From positions 380,643 through 429,174 of the forward strand of contig MNCI01015029.1 of assembly GCA_015680685.1 (NCBI GenBank): a stretch of 48,532 nucleotides of DNA. The letters are read 5' to 3'. Source of the DNA: Gnetum montanum (taxonomy: Eukaryota; Streptophyta; Gnetopsida; Gnetales; Gnetaceae). The notes beneath the pieces were generated by a model, which was not told the origin of the DNA, searched no databases, and was given only the letters and a program-made list of their open reading frames with translations. A program made the translations under genes and the position numbers. Within the stretch, counting starts at the first letter, position 1. The number at the start of each line of letters is the position of its first letter. Below are positions 23,201-34,339 of the stretch, piece by piece.

Positions 23201-23678
23201 GCATGAGCAATTGACATACGCATTGTGGGCATACTGTACTAGGCACCGAACTTTGACAGGTAAAATGCCATACAGTCTTGTTTATGGTTCAGAAGCTGTT
23301 TTGCCTTTGGAATTGCAAGTACCATCATTAAGGATAACACTTTCAGGGCTCCTCGACGATGGGCAAAACAATGATCTACGCATCGTTGATCTTGACCCAG
23401 TGGAGGAAGAACGCGTGCACACCCTCAAACAGATCAAATGGTATCAAAAATAACAATGGCAACAACATCGGCATGACATCAACAAGCACCATATCAAAGC
23501 GGGTGACCTTGTGTTTAAAGCTATTTGGGAACACCCAGACAAATTCTCAGCCAACTGGGAAGGGCCTTACTTGGTCATTAAAGCATTTGACAACAGAGCA
23601 TTCAAACTAGTTGACATGGAAGTAAATGAGCTTGCCAATCCAACCAATCATGTGTTCCTAAAACCGTTCTACATTTGA
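20202..23678 (+). pseudogene. pol: Tat pol: RT, RNase H, second RNase H, integrase (in-frame stops only)
   Basis: Pol copies the RNA into DNA and inserts it in the genome. The frame starts MDCQHLT at 20202 and stays in one phase to the TGA at 23676. RT motifs include CIDFQDLN and YVDD (21063-21074). A first RNase H follows (21460-21800). A second, archaeal-type RNase H has NFDGAS and GDSQLV (about 21950-22165). Integrase has an H2C2 finger ending CSTC, the DDE residues in GLDLIGP, IIDNGPQF and NGQEEATN, and a GPY module. Roughly 16 in-frame stops interrupt it, but no frameshift was found. Nearly all stops replace conserved codons in ways that C-to-T or G-to-A change explains. Placement after a 5.6-kb gap from gag-pro is unusual. 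Confidence 0.92.
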
Positions 23679-23689
23679 GTACAAGCTCA

Positions 23690-24070
23690 GGTATGTAATA
23701 GTCCTAGGATCATGACTAAAAACTGATACCACAGCAAGTCCTGGGATCACGACTATAAACTGATACCACAGAACAGTCCTGGGTTATGACTTAAAACTGA
23801 CACCACAGCTTGTCCTAGCATCATGACAATAAACTGATACCCCACAGTGTTCACAATGACGATAAACTAGCACCCATCCAGCATGATAGTAAACTGTCAC
23901 CATCACAACCATTAGAGTCGCTAAGACTATAAACTAGCTTGCCTCCTCATAGTCTGCTAAGACTAAAAACTGGCAATGTAACGTCCGCCACGATGCTAAA
24001 AAGGCAATTTCCAACTGGTTACGACATAAAACTAACCTATGATAGTCTGCCAAGACTATAAACTGGAAAA
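23690..24070 (+). repeat. Tandem repeats in the Tat 3' UTR
   Basis: About ten degenerate units contain 'atgactataaactg', starting 'agtcctgggatcacgac' and later 'gtctgctaagactataaact', at roughly 35-50-bp spacing. They share the ATAAACTG core with the arrays before pol and after gag-pro. Confidence 0.78.
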
Positions 24071-25102
24071 TTCATCTCTGGTTCATCAATCTGCCACCAC
24101 ATTAGAGCTTCATCATTGTATCGCCTACCATTAGGAGATCCTACCAACGCTGCTGCCATTGACATACAGTGCTTCAAATCTCTTTCGGCATCTTTGCTCC
24201 ATCTGCCACCATGTAAGTCTAAGCTCGATTACTCATGGTTTTCTTGTCTCCTTGGAGTTGTGTTTGCAGGATGACACCCAGAGGTTTTCACACAAGAATG
24301 CACCTCATCGCAAGCAGCAAGATGGGACACTATTCACAGCACACATGGCGAGACTAAGTCAAACCGTTCACTAGTACATTCCCATTCCCGGTATATTCAC
24401 TATCTATTTACCGACCTCTGATGCACCGAATACATTCAAAACTTTGAGCACACTGTTGCACACTGCAACACGATAAAGCAGTTGCAACACAGGGTATGGA
24501 ACCTGAGCATGAGTACAAGATCAACGCAAACCTCCAAAAAAAAGAAAAAAAAAGACCCTTGGCACTTCCCACATAAGCCCCAGGCGGGAAGGCAGTTGTC
24601 TCAAAACCAAGTACTCATGTTCAAAAGGGTCAAGAAGCATCCAATTGCATGGCTTTGGCTCTCCGCCAACAGGTCCCCCCTAAACATTAAACACAGGCCC
24701 TGTTCCTCCAAAGAATGTAATACCTCCTCCCGTGGCTTTGGCCTTGCCAACAAGTTCTCTTGAACACTAACCAAGAGCCTTGTTCTGCCAAAGGACGTAC
24801 ATTGCATGTTTGAATTCCGAGTCTGCTAAACAATGGCTATTGACAAGGACCAGCATGCCGCACACCCATGCATCCCATTTCCCAAGCGCAACCCCTTGGG
24901 TGGTGATCAATCCCCACAATCTCCGTTTTCCTACTAGCCACAAAACTCACTTTCCCAATCCCATGTACTACTGAACACGGTGCAATGATGTCTAGTCAAG
25001 TGGCAACGGACATGATCTCTACCAAGTTTCTTGTGGTGTTTTGCAATTCTTTGTCGACACTTCTCGGGTCGATTCCTCCAAGCATCAACAAAGACGGGCC
25101 AA
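24071..25102 (+). other. Remaining Tat 3' UTR and polypurine region
   Basis: No conserved frame is seen. The segment ends in aagacgggccaa next to the LTR, the likely though not strongly purine-biased plus-strand priming site. Two related phrases with tctccgccaacaggt/cttgccaacaagt at about 24660 and 24745 form a local imperfect duplication. Confidence 0.5.
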
Positions 25103-26230
25103 TGAAACACCACAAAATTCCGAGCTTGGTACTTCTCCAGCAAGAAGCAGGTCCCGGCGACCCACGAACAACCACGGCTACATTTGGTGCCACACACTGC
25201 AACTTTGGCTATCAAAATGCTTAATTTTCACTAAGTATGCAGTACCAGCGTATACGCCTGACATCCACAACGTATATGCCCAGCACATCCAGCGTATACG
25301 CCCAGCATATACATCCAACTTACATGCTGACATACACACTTCACATGTACGCTTGGCAGGTACGGCAAATTTTTACGCTCGGCATGGAGTCTCCAAAGAC
25401 AGAATGAAGACAGCATCGAAGAGCAAGAATTTAAGCAAGTCGACAACCATCGGCGTATATGCCCAGCCATTGTCGACGTATACACCCAACGTCCACAGCA
25501 TCTACGTCTAGCACATCCAGCGTATACGCCCAGAGTCTATGCCCACCTGATACCGCGTATACACTCAGTGTATACGCTCAGCACATGTAATATATTGTAT
25601 ATTTGTAAACTTTGTGCATCCAGTCAACGTGCCAGGTGTCTCCCAACCCGAGTCTAGTATAACAACCGGTATAAAAACCCCACTTTTCCACTTGCACGAG
25701 GACGGTTGGTAAAAATCCTAGAGCAGACCATAGAACATTTACGCTATGCACCAGAGCTAAAAATCCTATTACACTGGATAGTCCTGTACGCTGGGCACAC
25801 AGTCTCTATGCTCCGCCTATAGTGCGAACCAGCTGAGTCATCCCTGCATCCACCGGGGCTTTTCGTCCGCCTTGTGTCCCATCACAACTACGTTAGACCG
25901 GTGCACTGTACTTTCATTCTGTACTATCATTGTTTATAGTTTACGATAATTTCTTCCATGTGTTCTATTTACGCTCGCTTTGTTCGCACCTGTTACGCTG
26001 TTTACGCTCTCGTTTACGCCCGTTACGCCATTTATGTATAACCCAGCGTATAACACTTCAGTATACGTTTGGGAAAATCCTTGTCTGATCCACGTGCAGA
26101 CCACCCAAGGTACTCTACCTTCATGCATTCTAGCTCACCCTCAGGTGAAGGTAGGGTTTGCTATGCACACCCTGCAATCCCACGGTCTCTGTTTCCTTCC
26201 AGTCGAAGACCGACGATTTCAGGCGGTACA
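25103..26230 (+). repeat. Tat 3' LTR
   Basis: It is 1128 bp, the same length as the 5' LTR and collinear with it. TATAAAAAC is at 25670-25678. By-eye identity is about 93%, and most differences are transitions, often at CpG. Confidence 0.93.
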
Positions 26231-26235
26231 CGCAT
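26231..26235. repeat. Right target-site duplication of the Tat element
   Basis: cgcat, against tgcat on the left side. Confidence 0.7.
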
Positions 26236-27934
26236 GAATAGTAAAAAATGATGGTAAGTGTTGCAGGGAGGTCACGTATATATATTTTCATCAAAGTTAG
26301 GGCACTTAGAGAATGTACCGAATTTTTAATATTTCTTTTGAAATTAAACGATGTAAACTAAGGACATCTGGATGATTGTTATAGGGTTCCAAGGTAATTC
26401 AGCTAGTTCTAAAGGCACGAAAATTATGATGGTGTGGAATTTATCAATAAGGACCTCAGATGGTAGAGAAAAAGGCTATGTGATGATTCATAGGAGTGTT
26501 GAATTGGAGGGATAGTAATAAGGAAAACAATATCATAAACAATACGATGAGGGTAGTAAATGGTATATTTGAACTATGTCATAAGTGAAAATTACAAAAG
26601 ATTACACAAGTGTTCCTCCTGAAAGTAGGTTCCAACCTATAATGCCCTTGTGTAACCACACTTAAAGTGTTTGTGGACACTAGAAGGGTTAAATGTAATC
26701 TGCACTAACTCCACAAAACACACACATGTAAATATCACCAGAACAATGTATGAATTCTATGTTACACATGACATGGGCTACAATTACACAAACAGTGAGA
26801 TGAGATGAACTAGAGAAAGGGATCGTAGAGATTGGGACATGAGGTAACTAACCTAGGGCATAATGAATCCTACGTGCAAAGCATAATTAATGTGTCATTA
26901 ACCCATCATTCCAAGATCAGGACCAAGTCCATTCCTTTAAACAGTGACATCGCATTGTTTCATCCCATGATGAGCAACTATGAGAGTACCATAACAACAA
27001 GGCATACAATTTCTTGGCGTTTTGTTCAAGGAAGGAGTGACTTTTGTTCTATGGCACTTTTTTTTTTGCTTTTCTCTTTTTTTTTTCTTTTCTTTTTCTC
27101 TCATTTTTTTGGAATACTGAATCTAGAGAAGCCGCCAACCTTCAGGCATGGGTGCATGTCTTTCCAATGGGACCCCCTAGCACAACATTTGATTTTGAAT
27201 GCCCTTTTTATTACTCTTACTCCCAGTTTTTGTTAGATCTACAAGGATCTTAATACAACCATGTTGCATGAAAACTCCCACAGACATCACCAAAGAGAAT
27301 CCACAAGTCCCCTTGATGTCATACCCTAATCATTCCCTCTTGGTCCATCCTTCTTCATTCTAGGTACAATGAATACAAAATTAATTTTAAGTTTTAAAAA
27401 TATCAAGAATACCACTGTACCCTCGAACAGAACCTCTTATTTGTAGATGGATGAGTCGGTGTAATGTGCTCATTGTTCAAATAATTGATCACTCAAGACT
27501 TAATAACATAGAACACACCTCAACCAACAATCCACATCAGTTTTTTATTCATAGATGAGATTACTTATAAAAAACATAAAAAGACCAAAAGACAAAAAGA
27601 TAAAAAATATAAAACAAGAAATTGAAAAAGGAAAAACTGGAAAACAAAAATTGAAAAATTAAAGAAAAATAAAAAATATTTATTAATCCTACTTGTTATT
27701 AAAATGGGGATGTCCCCCATAACTAATCGGTTGAGGATAACAAGGATTAACAAATGGAAAATGAGGATCCTTACATGTTGGAAATATTAGGGCTTGGTCA
27801 TATTTACCCCATCAAGGTTCACACACTTGATTATAGTAAGCATAGTGGGGAAATTTGTATGATGTAGTTCCTGGATAATGAGTTGACCCACTATGATATT
27901 TGGGAGCATTAGATGGTATGCAAGTATTGGGTTG
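26236..27934. other. E2 non-coding spacer, right of the Tat insertion
   Basis: It is collinear with E3 (41060-41697) up to about 26850, including 'gggacatgaggtaact' against 'gagacatgaggtatct'. Further on it is loosely collinear with E1 (43970-44230), with a T-rich run near 27058-27110. No RT, integrase or other conserved frame is visible. Confidence 0.55.
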
Positions 27935-29688
27935 TCACTTTTCATTCTTGTCTTCATTGGGCTGTATTGTTGTTAGAGTGTGAGTTGGTGGCCCTGATGA
28001 AGTTACATGAGGTGTTGGGTTCGAAGGTAAGGGTGCACCACAGTGTGGGGCTTGTGCTAAGTTGGAGGATGTAGTGGCCTCAGAATTCTGTTTTCCCTTC
28101 TTACGGCCATGTTTAAAGAAGGGGCACTTTGGATGTTGAGGAGGTTTCTCACTGCTTTTGGTAGTATTAGCATAAGTAACGTTCGTGGGTTGTTGCTGTG
28201 GTGCAGGCAACTTAGGAACAGTTGGTGGCACTGTGGAAGGAGGGAAAGGATGAGAATGTTGAAAGTTAGGAGGAGTATAAGGTGCATAAGGTGGTGGTTG
28301 TGTTGGAGGCATGGGTTGATAGTATTAAGGAGAATGGTATTGTGGTGAGATAAAGTGCGTTGGCCCAGTTGGAGAAATAGGATGTTGAACTTGATAAGCA
28401 TTTGGATTCAGACAATATGAAGGGTTCCTCTAGTTTAGTGGTGGTCTCCCCCATGACTGGGATTGTTGCCATTGTGATTGAACATAGTATCTCTGTACAA
28501 ACTCTGGATGTAGCATGTTTTCCCAATGCTCATGTAAATGTAACAATATTGGGCATTGGCCCTTGGGTGATCGTACAGGCATATGTTGCATTTATATGTA
28601 TGATTAACAATTGAGCATTTATTCCCTTCATTCCTTTCTTCCGAATGTTTAATGTTTCTCCCTGCTTCTTGGGTTGTCAAAACTCTATCTCCAATAATGT
28701 TGATAAATTCTTCACACTTTTGATACATCCATTCCAACATCTTATTGATCTTTGCCTCGATTTCTTCTAATGTTTGTTGTGTTGGCAAAGATGATGTTTC
28801 CACCTTGAGATTGATTGATTTCTCCTTTTTATGATCATGGACCTTTGTTAAGTTGATATTTTGGTCCTGTTGGTGTTTTTCAACACTCTCCCATCTAGCC
28901 ATTTCTCCTTCTTCTTTTGCTACCCACTTAACAAGCTCTTGGATTTGATGGGTTCGTAGTTCATATAGTTGACCTTGGGCATACATTCCTAGGGTCTCTC
29001 TTGTTTCATTACGTAGCCCATCAATGATATGATACATTAGCCATGTCCAAGGGTTCATGTTGTGATTGTTTCCATCCTTGGATTTGTTTCCTCAAGGCTG
29101 ACACTCTTGTGTAGGTTTGATATTTTTCATTAAAGACTTCTACCATTGTTGACCAATGTCATATTGAATTTGGTTTTAACGATCTATACCATACTTTTTC
29201 TTGGCCAATGAGTGTCATAAGGAAGAGCTTAAGTTTTTGCCACCCGTTATTAATGTTATTCCATGTGCAGGCATCGTAGAAGGCTTGTAAATGTTGATGC
29301 GGATCTAAGTCATAGCCTCCTAAAAATTTAGGAAAGTTGTTTAAATTGAGCCTAGGTAGACGGCTATCTTTACGATGCCTACGTGAGATTCAAATAGCCT
29401 CTTGTATTTACGTTAGGCTTGTAGTGGCTAGTAGGGGTTCATCATCATCAGGTAAGTTATGCTTTCATGTGTTGAGATGATGTTGCTTTCGTTCATGTTT
29501 ATAAGAAACCCCCACCTTAGATTGCATACTCCAATCTTCATTATTAGATAATTCATCCGTTCTCTAATGAATTTCCTCACTAAGTGTGGCATTTTTGTAG
29601 TCTTGTAGAAGAGGCATGATTGTGAAACTGTGTGTGAATTCGTATGTGACTTTTTATAATTAATTCTTCTTCTTAAGAGATATATCAT
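27935..29688 (-). pseudogene. gag: E2 gag, decayed
   Basis: Minus-strand gag polyprotein remnant, collinear with the E1 gag. E2 has DGLRNETRETLGMYAQGQL where E1 has DGLRNETRRTLGTYAQGRL, and FLGGYDLDPHQHLQAFYDAC upstream in another segment. A proline-rich C-terminal part (27935-28312) contains CPFFKHGRKKGK, like RPFFRTRS in E1. Stops and shifts break the frame repeatedly. No protease active-site motif was recognised, unlike E1. Confidence 0.8.
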
Positions 29689-29742
29689 TAATTCTTATAC
29701 AACGACCTTGTATGATATAACTAATCTAGATAACTAGCACCG

Positions 29743-29760
29743 TCTTTGGCAACGAAGCCA
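29743..29760 (-). other. E2 primer-binding site, diverged
   Basis: On the minus strand TGGCTTCGTTGCCAAAGA lies 1 bp after the LTR. It matches the E1 tRNA-Asp-type site at 13 of 18 positions. Confidence 0.55.
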
Positions 29761-29761
29761 A

Positions 29762-30646
29762 TGATGAGTGGCAAGGTACCCCTACACTCAACCATATGAA
29801 TACAAGTGTTTTCACGCTCAATCCAGTCGAACTCCGCAGACGGACTAGTTGTGGCACCTAGATAGTTAACCTTAGGTTGCAGTTTGCTATCTTCCCACCT
29901 AGACTAGTATTATATTTTTCAAGTATGGTTTAGTCCAGAGTGAGGTTTATGATGGGTTCCTACTCTAATGCTAAAGGCAATGGAAAGTAAGATTAACTAA
30001 GCTAGGAGGAAAAGGGTAAGAGAATCTAATCTAGCTAAGTGCGATGAGCATCTGTTCCTTCATTATCCATAGACATCTTGGACTTTGTGCATGACTACCA
30101 CTAGGATTACCAAGCGTAGAGCCTAGGTACGCTACTGGGTTACCAAGTAGTCACACTTAAATGCTCGTAATCAAGTTGTACTCGATCCACGTTACTAGGA
30201 GATAAGGATGAGAGAGTATTAACAAGAAAAGTAGTAAATAACAATAACAATTAAATAATTCAAAAATTAAACTAAGTGAATGTTGTAATGATGAAGTAAT
30301 CTCGATCTCTATTTCCGGTCATGTGCATGTCGAAGTACGTCACACTCAAATAAAGGATTTCCTAGAATTACAATCACCACACTGTGGGCAGACACTGAAA
30401 ATATTCTATCTCTGGAAGGAAAAAATTGCCAAAGCTTCGCTAAGGAAAAAGACTAGATGCCTAAAATTGAGAAAGCCACCTCTTATTTATAGACATTGCG
30501 GGCCGTGATATTGCATACGTGATATCGCGTACATGATATCATGGCGGATGCAATATCGCGTACACGATATTGCGTATCATGGTTGTGATATCATGGGTGT
30601 GATATCACAACAGCGATATCACAGCCAGCAAATTCATGACTCATCA
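29762..30646 (-). repeat. E2 5' LTR
   Basis: This 885-bp repeat is homologous to 6460-7315 at about 90% by eye. A minus-strand TATAAATA is at 30484-30491. GATATC-type hexamers occur at 30507, 30521, 30535, 30552, 30566, 30587, 30601 and 30615, with 14-bp multiples or near multiples between them. Confidence 0.85.
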
Positions 30647-30647
30647 C

Positions 30648-31260
30648 CTATGCCCATACTTTTTATGTTTGTTTAACACGATCTTGATTCATTTTAAAGC
30701 TAGCATAAATAGTTTGTTGTTCACCAGACCCTATGCGTGGTGGAATAACACCAACAAGTTGTCCATGTGTTGGCTGATAGCTAGAAGAATTAATGGTAGG
30801 ATGAATAGAGGAAGAAATTGAACAACTAGTGTTTTCTTCTTGTATTAAAGGAGAAGTAGAAACATCATCATTAAAAGCTCCACTATTACTAAGACCTATC
30901 AAATGTTCAAATGCATCCATAGTTCTACCTCTCACACGACTCATACCAAAAGCATGTTCAGATCCTGGTCTACCTGCCTTTTGAATTTGACACCCCACAA
31001 GCAAATTCTTAAGATTAACCTATTTTTATTTCTTGCTTTCCCTTTGCATTAGATAAGTTTTTATTTGTTCTTCAACTTGAAGAGGCATATTTGGACAAGC
31101 AACAATATCATGCGTTGGCATTTTTGCAAGATGATATTTCATTCTATTCACCCCAGAATCATTTTTTACCACAATATTTGCATATAATTTTAAGTAAATC
31201 CTTTTTAACAGGATCTTGAAAATGAACATGTTCCCAAGCAGGATCTATTCGACGAGCCAT
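30648..31260 (-). pseudogene. hAT transposase, N-terminal exon with BED zinc finger
   Basis: It starts MARRIDPAWEHVHFQDP at 31260. The BED-type finger shows CKYCGK, then MKYHLAKMPTHDIVAC, which supplies the two cysteines and the later H/C ligands that bind DNA near the transposon ends. The frame slips by one base in an A/T run at 31162-31167 and meets stops later (30663 and others). The exon runs into the E2 LTR at 30646. The protein would continue with FYAHGLPLHIF at 6312 after an intron. Confidence 0.8.
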
Positions 31261-33012
31261 CTATTAAAAAATTGAAAATAAACAGTGTTAAAAATTTAGG
31301 AATGCTTCTATTAGTGATATGCACAACACTAAGATATCCTTAAATGCTTCAAAAATATTTTACCCATCTATATACATCCTCATCATTTGCATAGGAAAAA
31401 AATAAAGAACCTCATAAATCACATAATTTGATGTTACTTTATTCAAGTATTTGATAACATGTAAGAAATGAGATGCTATGGGAATCTCTTGAATCAATTT
31501 GCATTTCACCATTTATTTTTACAAGGTTTTTCTTATGTTTTGGTGTAATGTTTGAACCCTTGAATTTATTCAAGGGATTGTAAATTTAGAAATTAATGAT
31601 TTTTCTTCTAAGTAATCTTTAAAATTCATATAATGAAATTCTAAATAACATGTTTAAAAAGATTTTGGAGATTGATCATAGGATCAGCCATGACATAGCT
31701 TTTTCAGATTGCATTGAGATGATGTAATGATTTTTCTTTTAATAATAGGTTTGTAATGGAATTCAATTATGCAATGGAGTTAGTGAATTTGGCATATAAA
31801 TCTATGATTAAGGTTGGTATCCCATGGCTACTGTGTTAGGAAATCATAATGAGGAGTTTTTGGGGTCTCAAATAGGCAGAAAACAAGTTATGAGGTATAT
31901 AGTAGCTATGCTTTAAAAATAGTCTCCATGTTGGAACCCTTGGATAATAAAATATATGGTTTTGAAAATTATTTACTCCCTACAAGTTATATAAACTTCT
32001 TGTTCTACTTTTTGCTGTGTGTTTTTGAAAATTGATCCTTTTTTGTATTTTCTGAATGAGGCGGACAATGTTAAGAATCCTCTAGTTATTTACAATAATG
32101 GGCTCAAACCCTCTCAAATTTTTTAGTTAAAAATACATATGCATTTTTTAAGATAAGAATTCTTGTTTATTAGAAATTTCCTAATGGGCTCATTAGTCCA
32201 CATAAAATTCACAGCACATGAAATAGAGAAAATTTTCAAAAAATAAAATCTGAAACTTCATATAATGAAGAAAACAAAATTCACAAAGCATGAAATCAAG
32301 AAAATTGTTTTAAAAATAAAATCTGAACTTTGAAAAAAATAAAATATTCTTGGTTTGAATTAAAATCGCTGAAAATGAACAGCACACAAAATTGAGAAAA
32401 TTTTAAAATGAGAAATTTTTTTAAAAATAAAAGCTAAACTTCCAAGAAAACAAAATATTCTTTGTTTGCAAGTTAAACTAAAATTGCTGAAAATAAAATG
32501 CCTCTACTTTATACAAACAATACAATCTGGTTACATAGAAATTACGGAATCTACTAAAAATAAAATGCCTCTACTTTTTACAAACAATACAATTTGCTTG
32601 CACAAAAATTACCAAATTCGGAAAGAGAAGGGAAAGAGTAGATAAAGTTTAGACAACAGTATAAAATTTCTTATTTAAATCGTTAAACCTAAATGTTTTA
32701 TTAAAATACAAAAAATAGGCAAGTGCTCTCCAACTTACTAACCTCTAGTTGCCAACATAGGCAGGGATGTTTCTCTGTTTTTGGAATGCTCCGAATTTCA
32801 CTTGGGCATCTAGTTTCGGGTTAATAGTGACAAAAATATAGCAAAATAGAGTTCTACCGCTGTGCCAAATATGCCCAAAGGAAACTATAAATAATGCAAC
32901 TATGAATCTCACAGCGACTATGATCCAGATAAGTTATCTGCAAAAGTTTAAATCTGCAAATCTGAGATTAGAAAATCATTGAGCATCCACCAGCAGCGCA
33001 AATGTAATGCCG
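31261..33012. other. AT-rich interval upstream of the hAT gene
   Basis: No gene was recognised. It may contain the hAT 5' terminal region, but no inverted repeat could be paired with the left side. Local repeats at 32208-32623 are listed separately. Confidence 0.3.
32208..32623. repeat. Local degenerate tandem repeats
   Basis: A unit of about 67 bp occurs twice in a row (cores taaaatgcctctacttt ending near 32510 and 32577, both followed by acaaacaatacaat). Just before it, a phrase like 'cacatgaaat.gagaaaatt.t..aaataaaatctgaa' recurs three times from 32208 to 32440. Confidence 0.7.
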
Positions 33013-33895
33013 TCCAAACCCTAAATTGAAAGCCCCAAATCGAAACTACTCGTGCAGAACTTCCTCAAAGAAATCAAGCAATTTAAATCAAATTTACATT
33101 CAATTCGAGTTTGACTTCAATTGATGAGTGTTGCTTTCGCGATTTGTTAGGTGCGGTGACTTTGTCACAGCACAACCACTGGGCACCTTAGTTGCACCTT
33201 AGTGGCATTGAGTAGCTAAAAAAGATACAGCCGCTCTAAATCGACGATGCGGTTCTTTATTGGAGTCACGCTTAAGCGCTTGGTCTGGTGCTTTCTTCAA
33301 TCACTGGGCAGGATTCTGACAGACAAATATTCAAAAAGTTACAAAAACAGGAACTCTAAACTTAAGATCCACCACACCATGCGAAGAAGACCTGATAAAG
33401 CTGAATAAAATACACAGTACACAAGAGATAGTTTCTACCATCCAAATCCTAAATCGAAAGCCCAAAATCGAAAATACTCCTGCAGAACTTCCTCAAAGAA
33501 ATCAAGCAATCTAAATCAAATTTACATTCCATTCAAGTTTGACTTCAATTGATGAGGGTTGCTGAAGTTATTCGTGATTTGTTAGGTGTGCACCTTAGTT
33601 GTGCCTTAGTGGCATTGAGTAGCACAACCACTGGGCAACTTAGTTGCGCACCTTAGTTGCGCCTTAGTGGCATTGAGTTGCTAAAAAATGATGCTGCCGC
33701 TGTAAATCAATGACGGGGTTCTTTATTGGAGTCACGCTTAACCGCCTGGTCGGGCGCTTTTTTCAATCACTGGGCAGGATTCTGACAGAAAATATTTAAA
33801 AAGTTACAAAAACAAGAACTCTAAACTTAAAGATCCACCACACCATGCGAAGAAGACGTGATAAAGCTGAATAAAATACACAGGTCCAAGAGCAA
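33013..33895. repeat. Imperfect tandem duplication of about 430-465 bp
   Basis: Copy 1 (about 33013-33433) and copy 2 (about 33441-33895) share gcagaacttcctcaaagaaa, gacttcaattgatgag, ggagtcacgctta, cactgggcaggattctgaca and accacaccatgcgaagaaga. Copy 2 carries an extra local reiteration of gcaccttagttgcgccttag-type words. The duplication lies immediately 3' of the candidate host exon, in its intron. Confidence 0.85.
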
Positions 33896-33910
33896 AATGA
33901 AAGATTTTAC

Positions 33911-34084
33911 CTTATTTGGGCTTTGGTTGGGGTTGGGAAATTTGGAGTGAAAGAAGTGACTAAGCTGCTCATCTGCATTTTCTGGTAAATCTTGGAGCAA
34001 TGATAGTAAATGGTGAAGATCTTCTTTATGATTATTGGAAGAAGATCTGCGGAAGAAATTGTGAATCCAACTAGGAGAGGCCAT
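33911..34084 (-). CDS. Candidate first coding exon of a host gene
   Basis: A 58-codon minus-strand exon starts MASPSWIHNFFRRSSSNN at 34084 and ends in PNPNQSPNK, with a clean donor AAG|GTAAAATC at 33911/33910 (phase 0). A TATAAATA box lies about 250 bp upstream at 34332-34339. The composition is soluble and Ser/Leu-rich, with no recognised domain. It resembles no transposon protein I know. The next exon was not found within the window on the left, where the duplication and nested transposons lie. If real, the gene has a very long first intron or has been broken. Confidence 0.4.
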
Positions 34085-34192
34085 GATTGATTGATGAAGA
34101 ATAGCAACTTGCACAGGGGCAGGGCCTCAAGCAAATGCGGAGACAAACAAAGACAGCGCAGGAAAAACAGATAAAGAAGCAGCACAAGCACA

Positions 34193-34228
34193 AGAATGTA
34201 TGTACTGCTAAGAATGTATGTACTGCTA
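34193..34228. repeat. Perfect 18-bp tandem duplication
   Basis: agaatgtatgtactgcta occurs twice in direct succession, in the presumed 5' UTR of the candidate host exon. Confidence 0.85.
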
Positions 34229-34331
34229 CTCTAATGAGTGAATGAAAAATCATAAGAGTGCTTTAGCTCTGTACAAATTTCCTTCATAACCAGACAACCA
34301 AAAGGAAATAAAAGAAGTTGAAATTAGTTAT

Positions 34332-34339
34332 TATTTATA
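34332..34339 (-). promoter_or_regulatory. Candidate TATA box for the 34084 exon
   Basis: TATAAATA on the minus strand, about 250 bp upstream of the ATG. It is supported by position and sequence only. Confidence 0.3.

Larger units (their letters stand above)
8719..26230 (+). mobile_element. Tat-lineage Ty3/gypsy retrotransposon (17.5 kb) with an antisense gene
   Basis: It has two LTRs of exactly 1128 bp, a PBS (9852-9868), gag-protease (10324-14548), an antisense multi-exon gene (19434-15029), pol (20202-23678), tandem-repeat spacers and a 3' polypurine region. The pol frame has two RNase H domains in tandem before integrase, which is the mark of the Tat lineage. By-eye LTR identity is about 93%. 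The element is dead: the main frames carry many nonsense changes and gag-pro has two one-base deletions. It interrupts E2 and is therefore the most recent of the three nested elements at this site. Confidence 0.92.
6460..30646 (-). mobile_element. E2: Athila-like gag-only LTR retrotransposon, interrupted by a Tat element
   Basis: On the minus strand the order is 5' LTR (30646-29762), tRNA-type PBS (29760-29743), decayed gag (29688-27935), non-coding spacer, remnant accessory ORF (8264-7500), polypurine tract (7316-7328) and 3' LTR (7315-6460). The Tat element at 8719-26230 sits in the spacer. Without it E2 would be about 6.7 kb. No RT, RNase H or integrase is visible. The LTRs are roughly 90% identical by eye, older than the Tat element inside. 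The flanking 5-mers, cgtgt on the left and cctat on the right, match at only 3 of 5 positions, so a target duplication is not proven. Confidence 0.78.
4039..31260 (-). mobile_element. hAT DNA transposon, minimum extent, split by nested retrotransposons
   Basis: The two halves of one minus-strand hAT transposase gene lie at 30648-31260 (N-terminus) and 4039-6312 (rest). The 24 kb between them is accounted for by retrotransposon E2 (6460-30646), which itself carries the Tat element. The given limits are the coding extent only. The transposon ends and the 8-bp target duplication expected for hAT elements were not located. Confidence 0.75.

Noticed and set aside
24601-25215. Open frames on both strands in the Tat 3' UTR
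   Set aside because: They carry no family motif, lie in the untranslated region, and overlap on opposite strands.
33827-34253. Longer or alternative minus-strand frames across the candidate host exon
   Set aside because: They read through the GT donor or are in other phases of the same DNA. The 58-codon exon starting at 34084 is the simplest reading.
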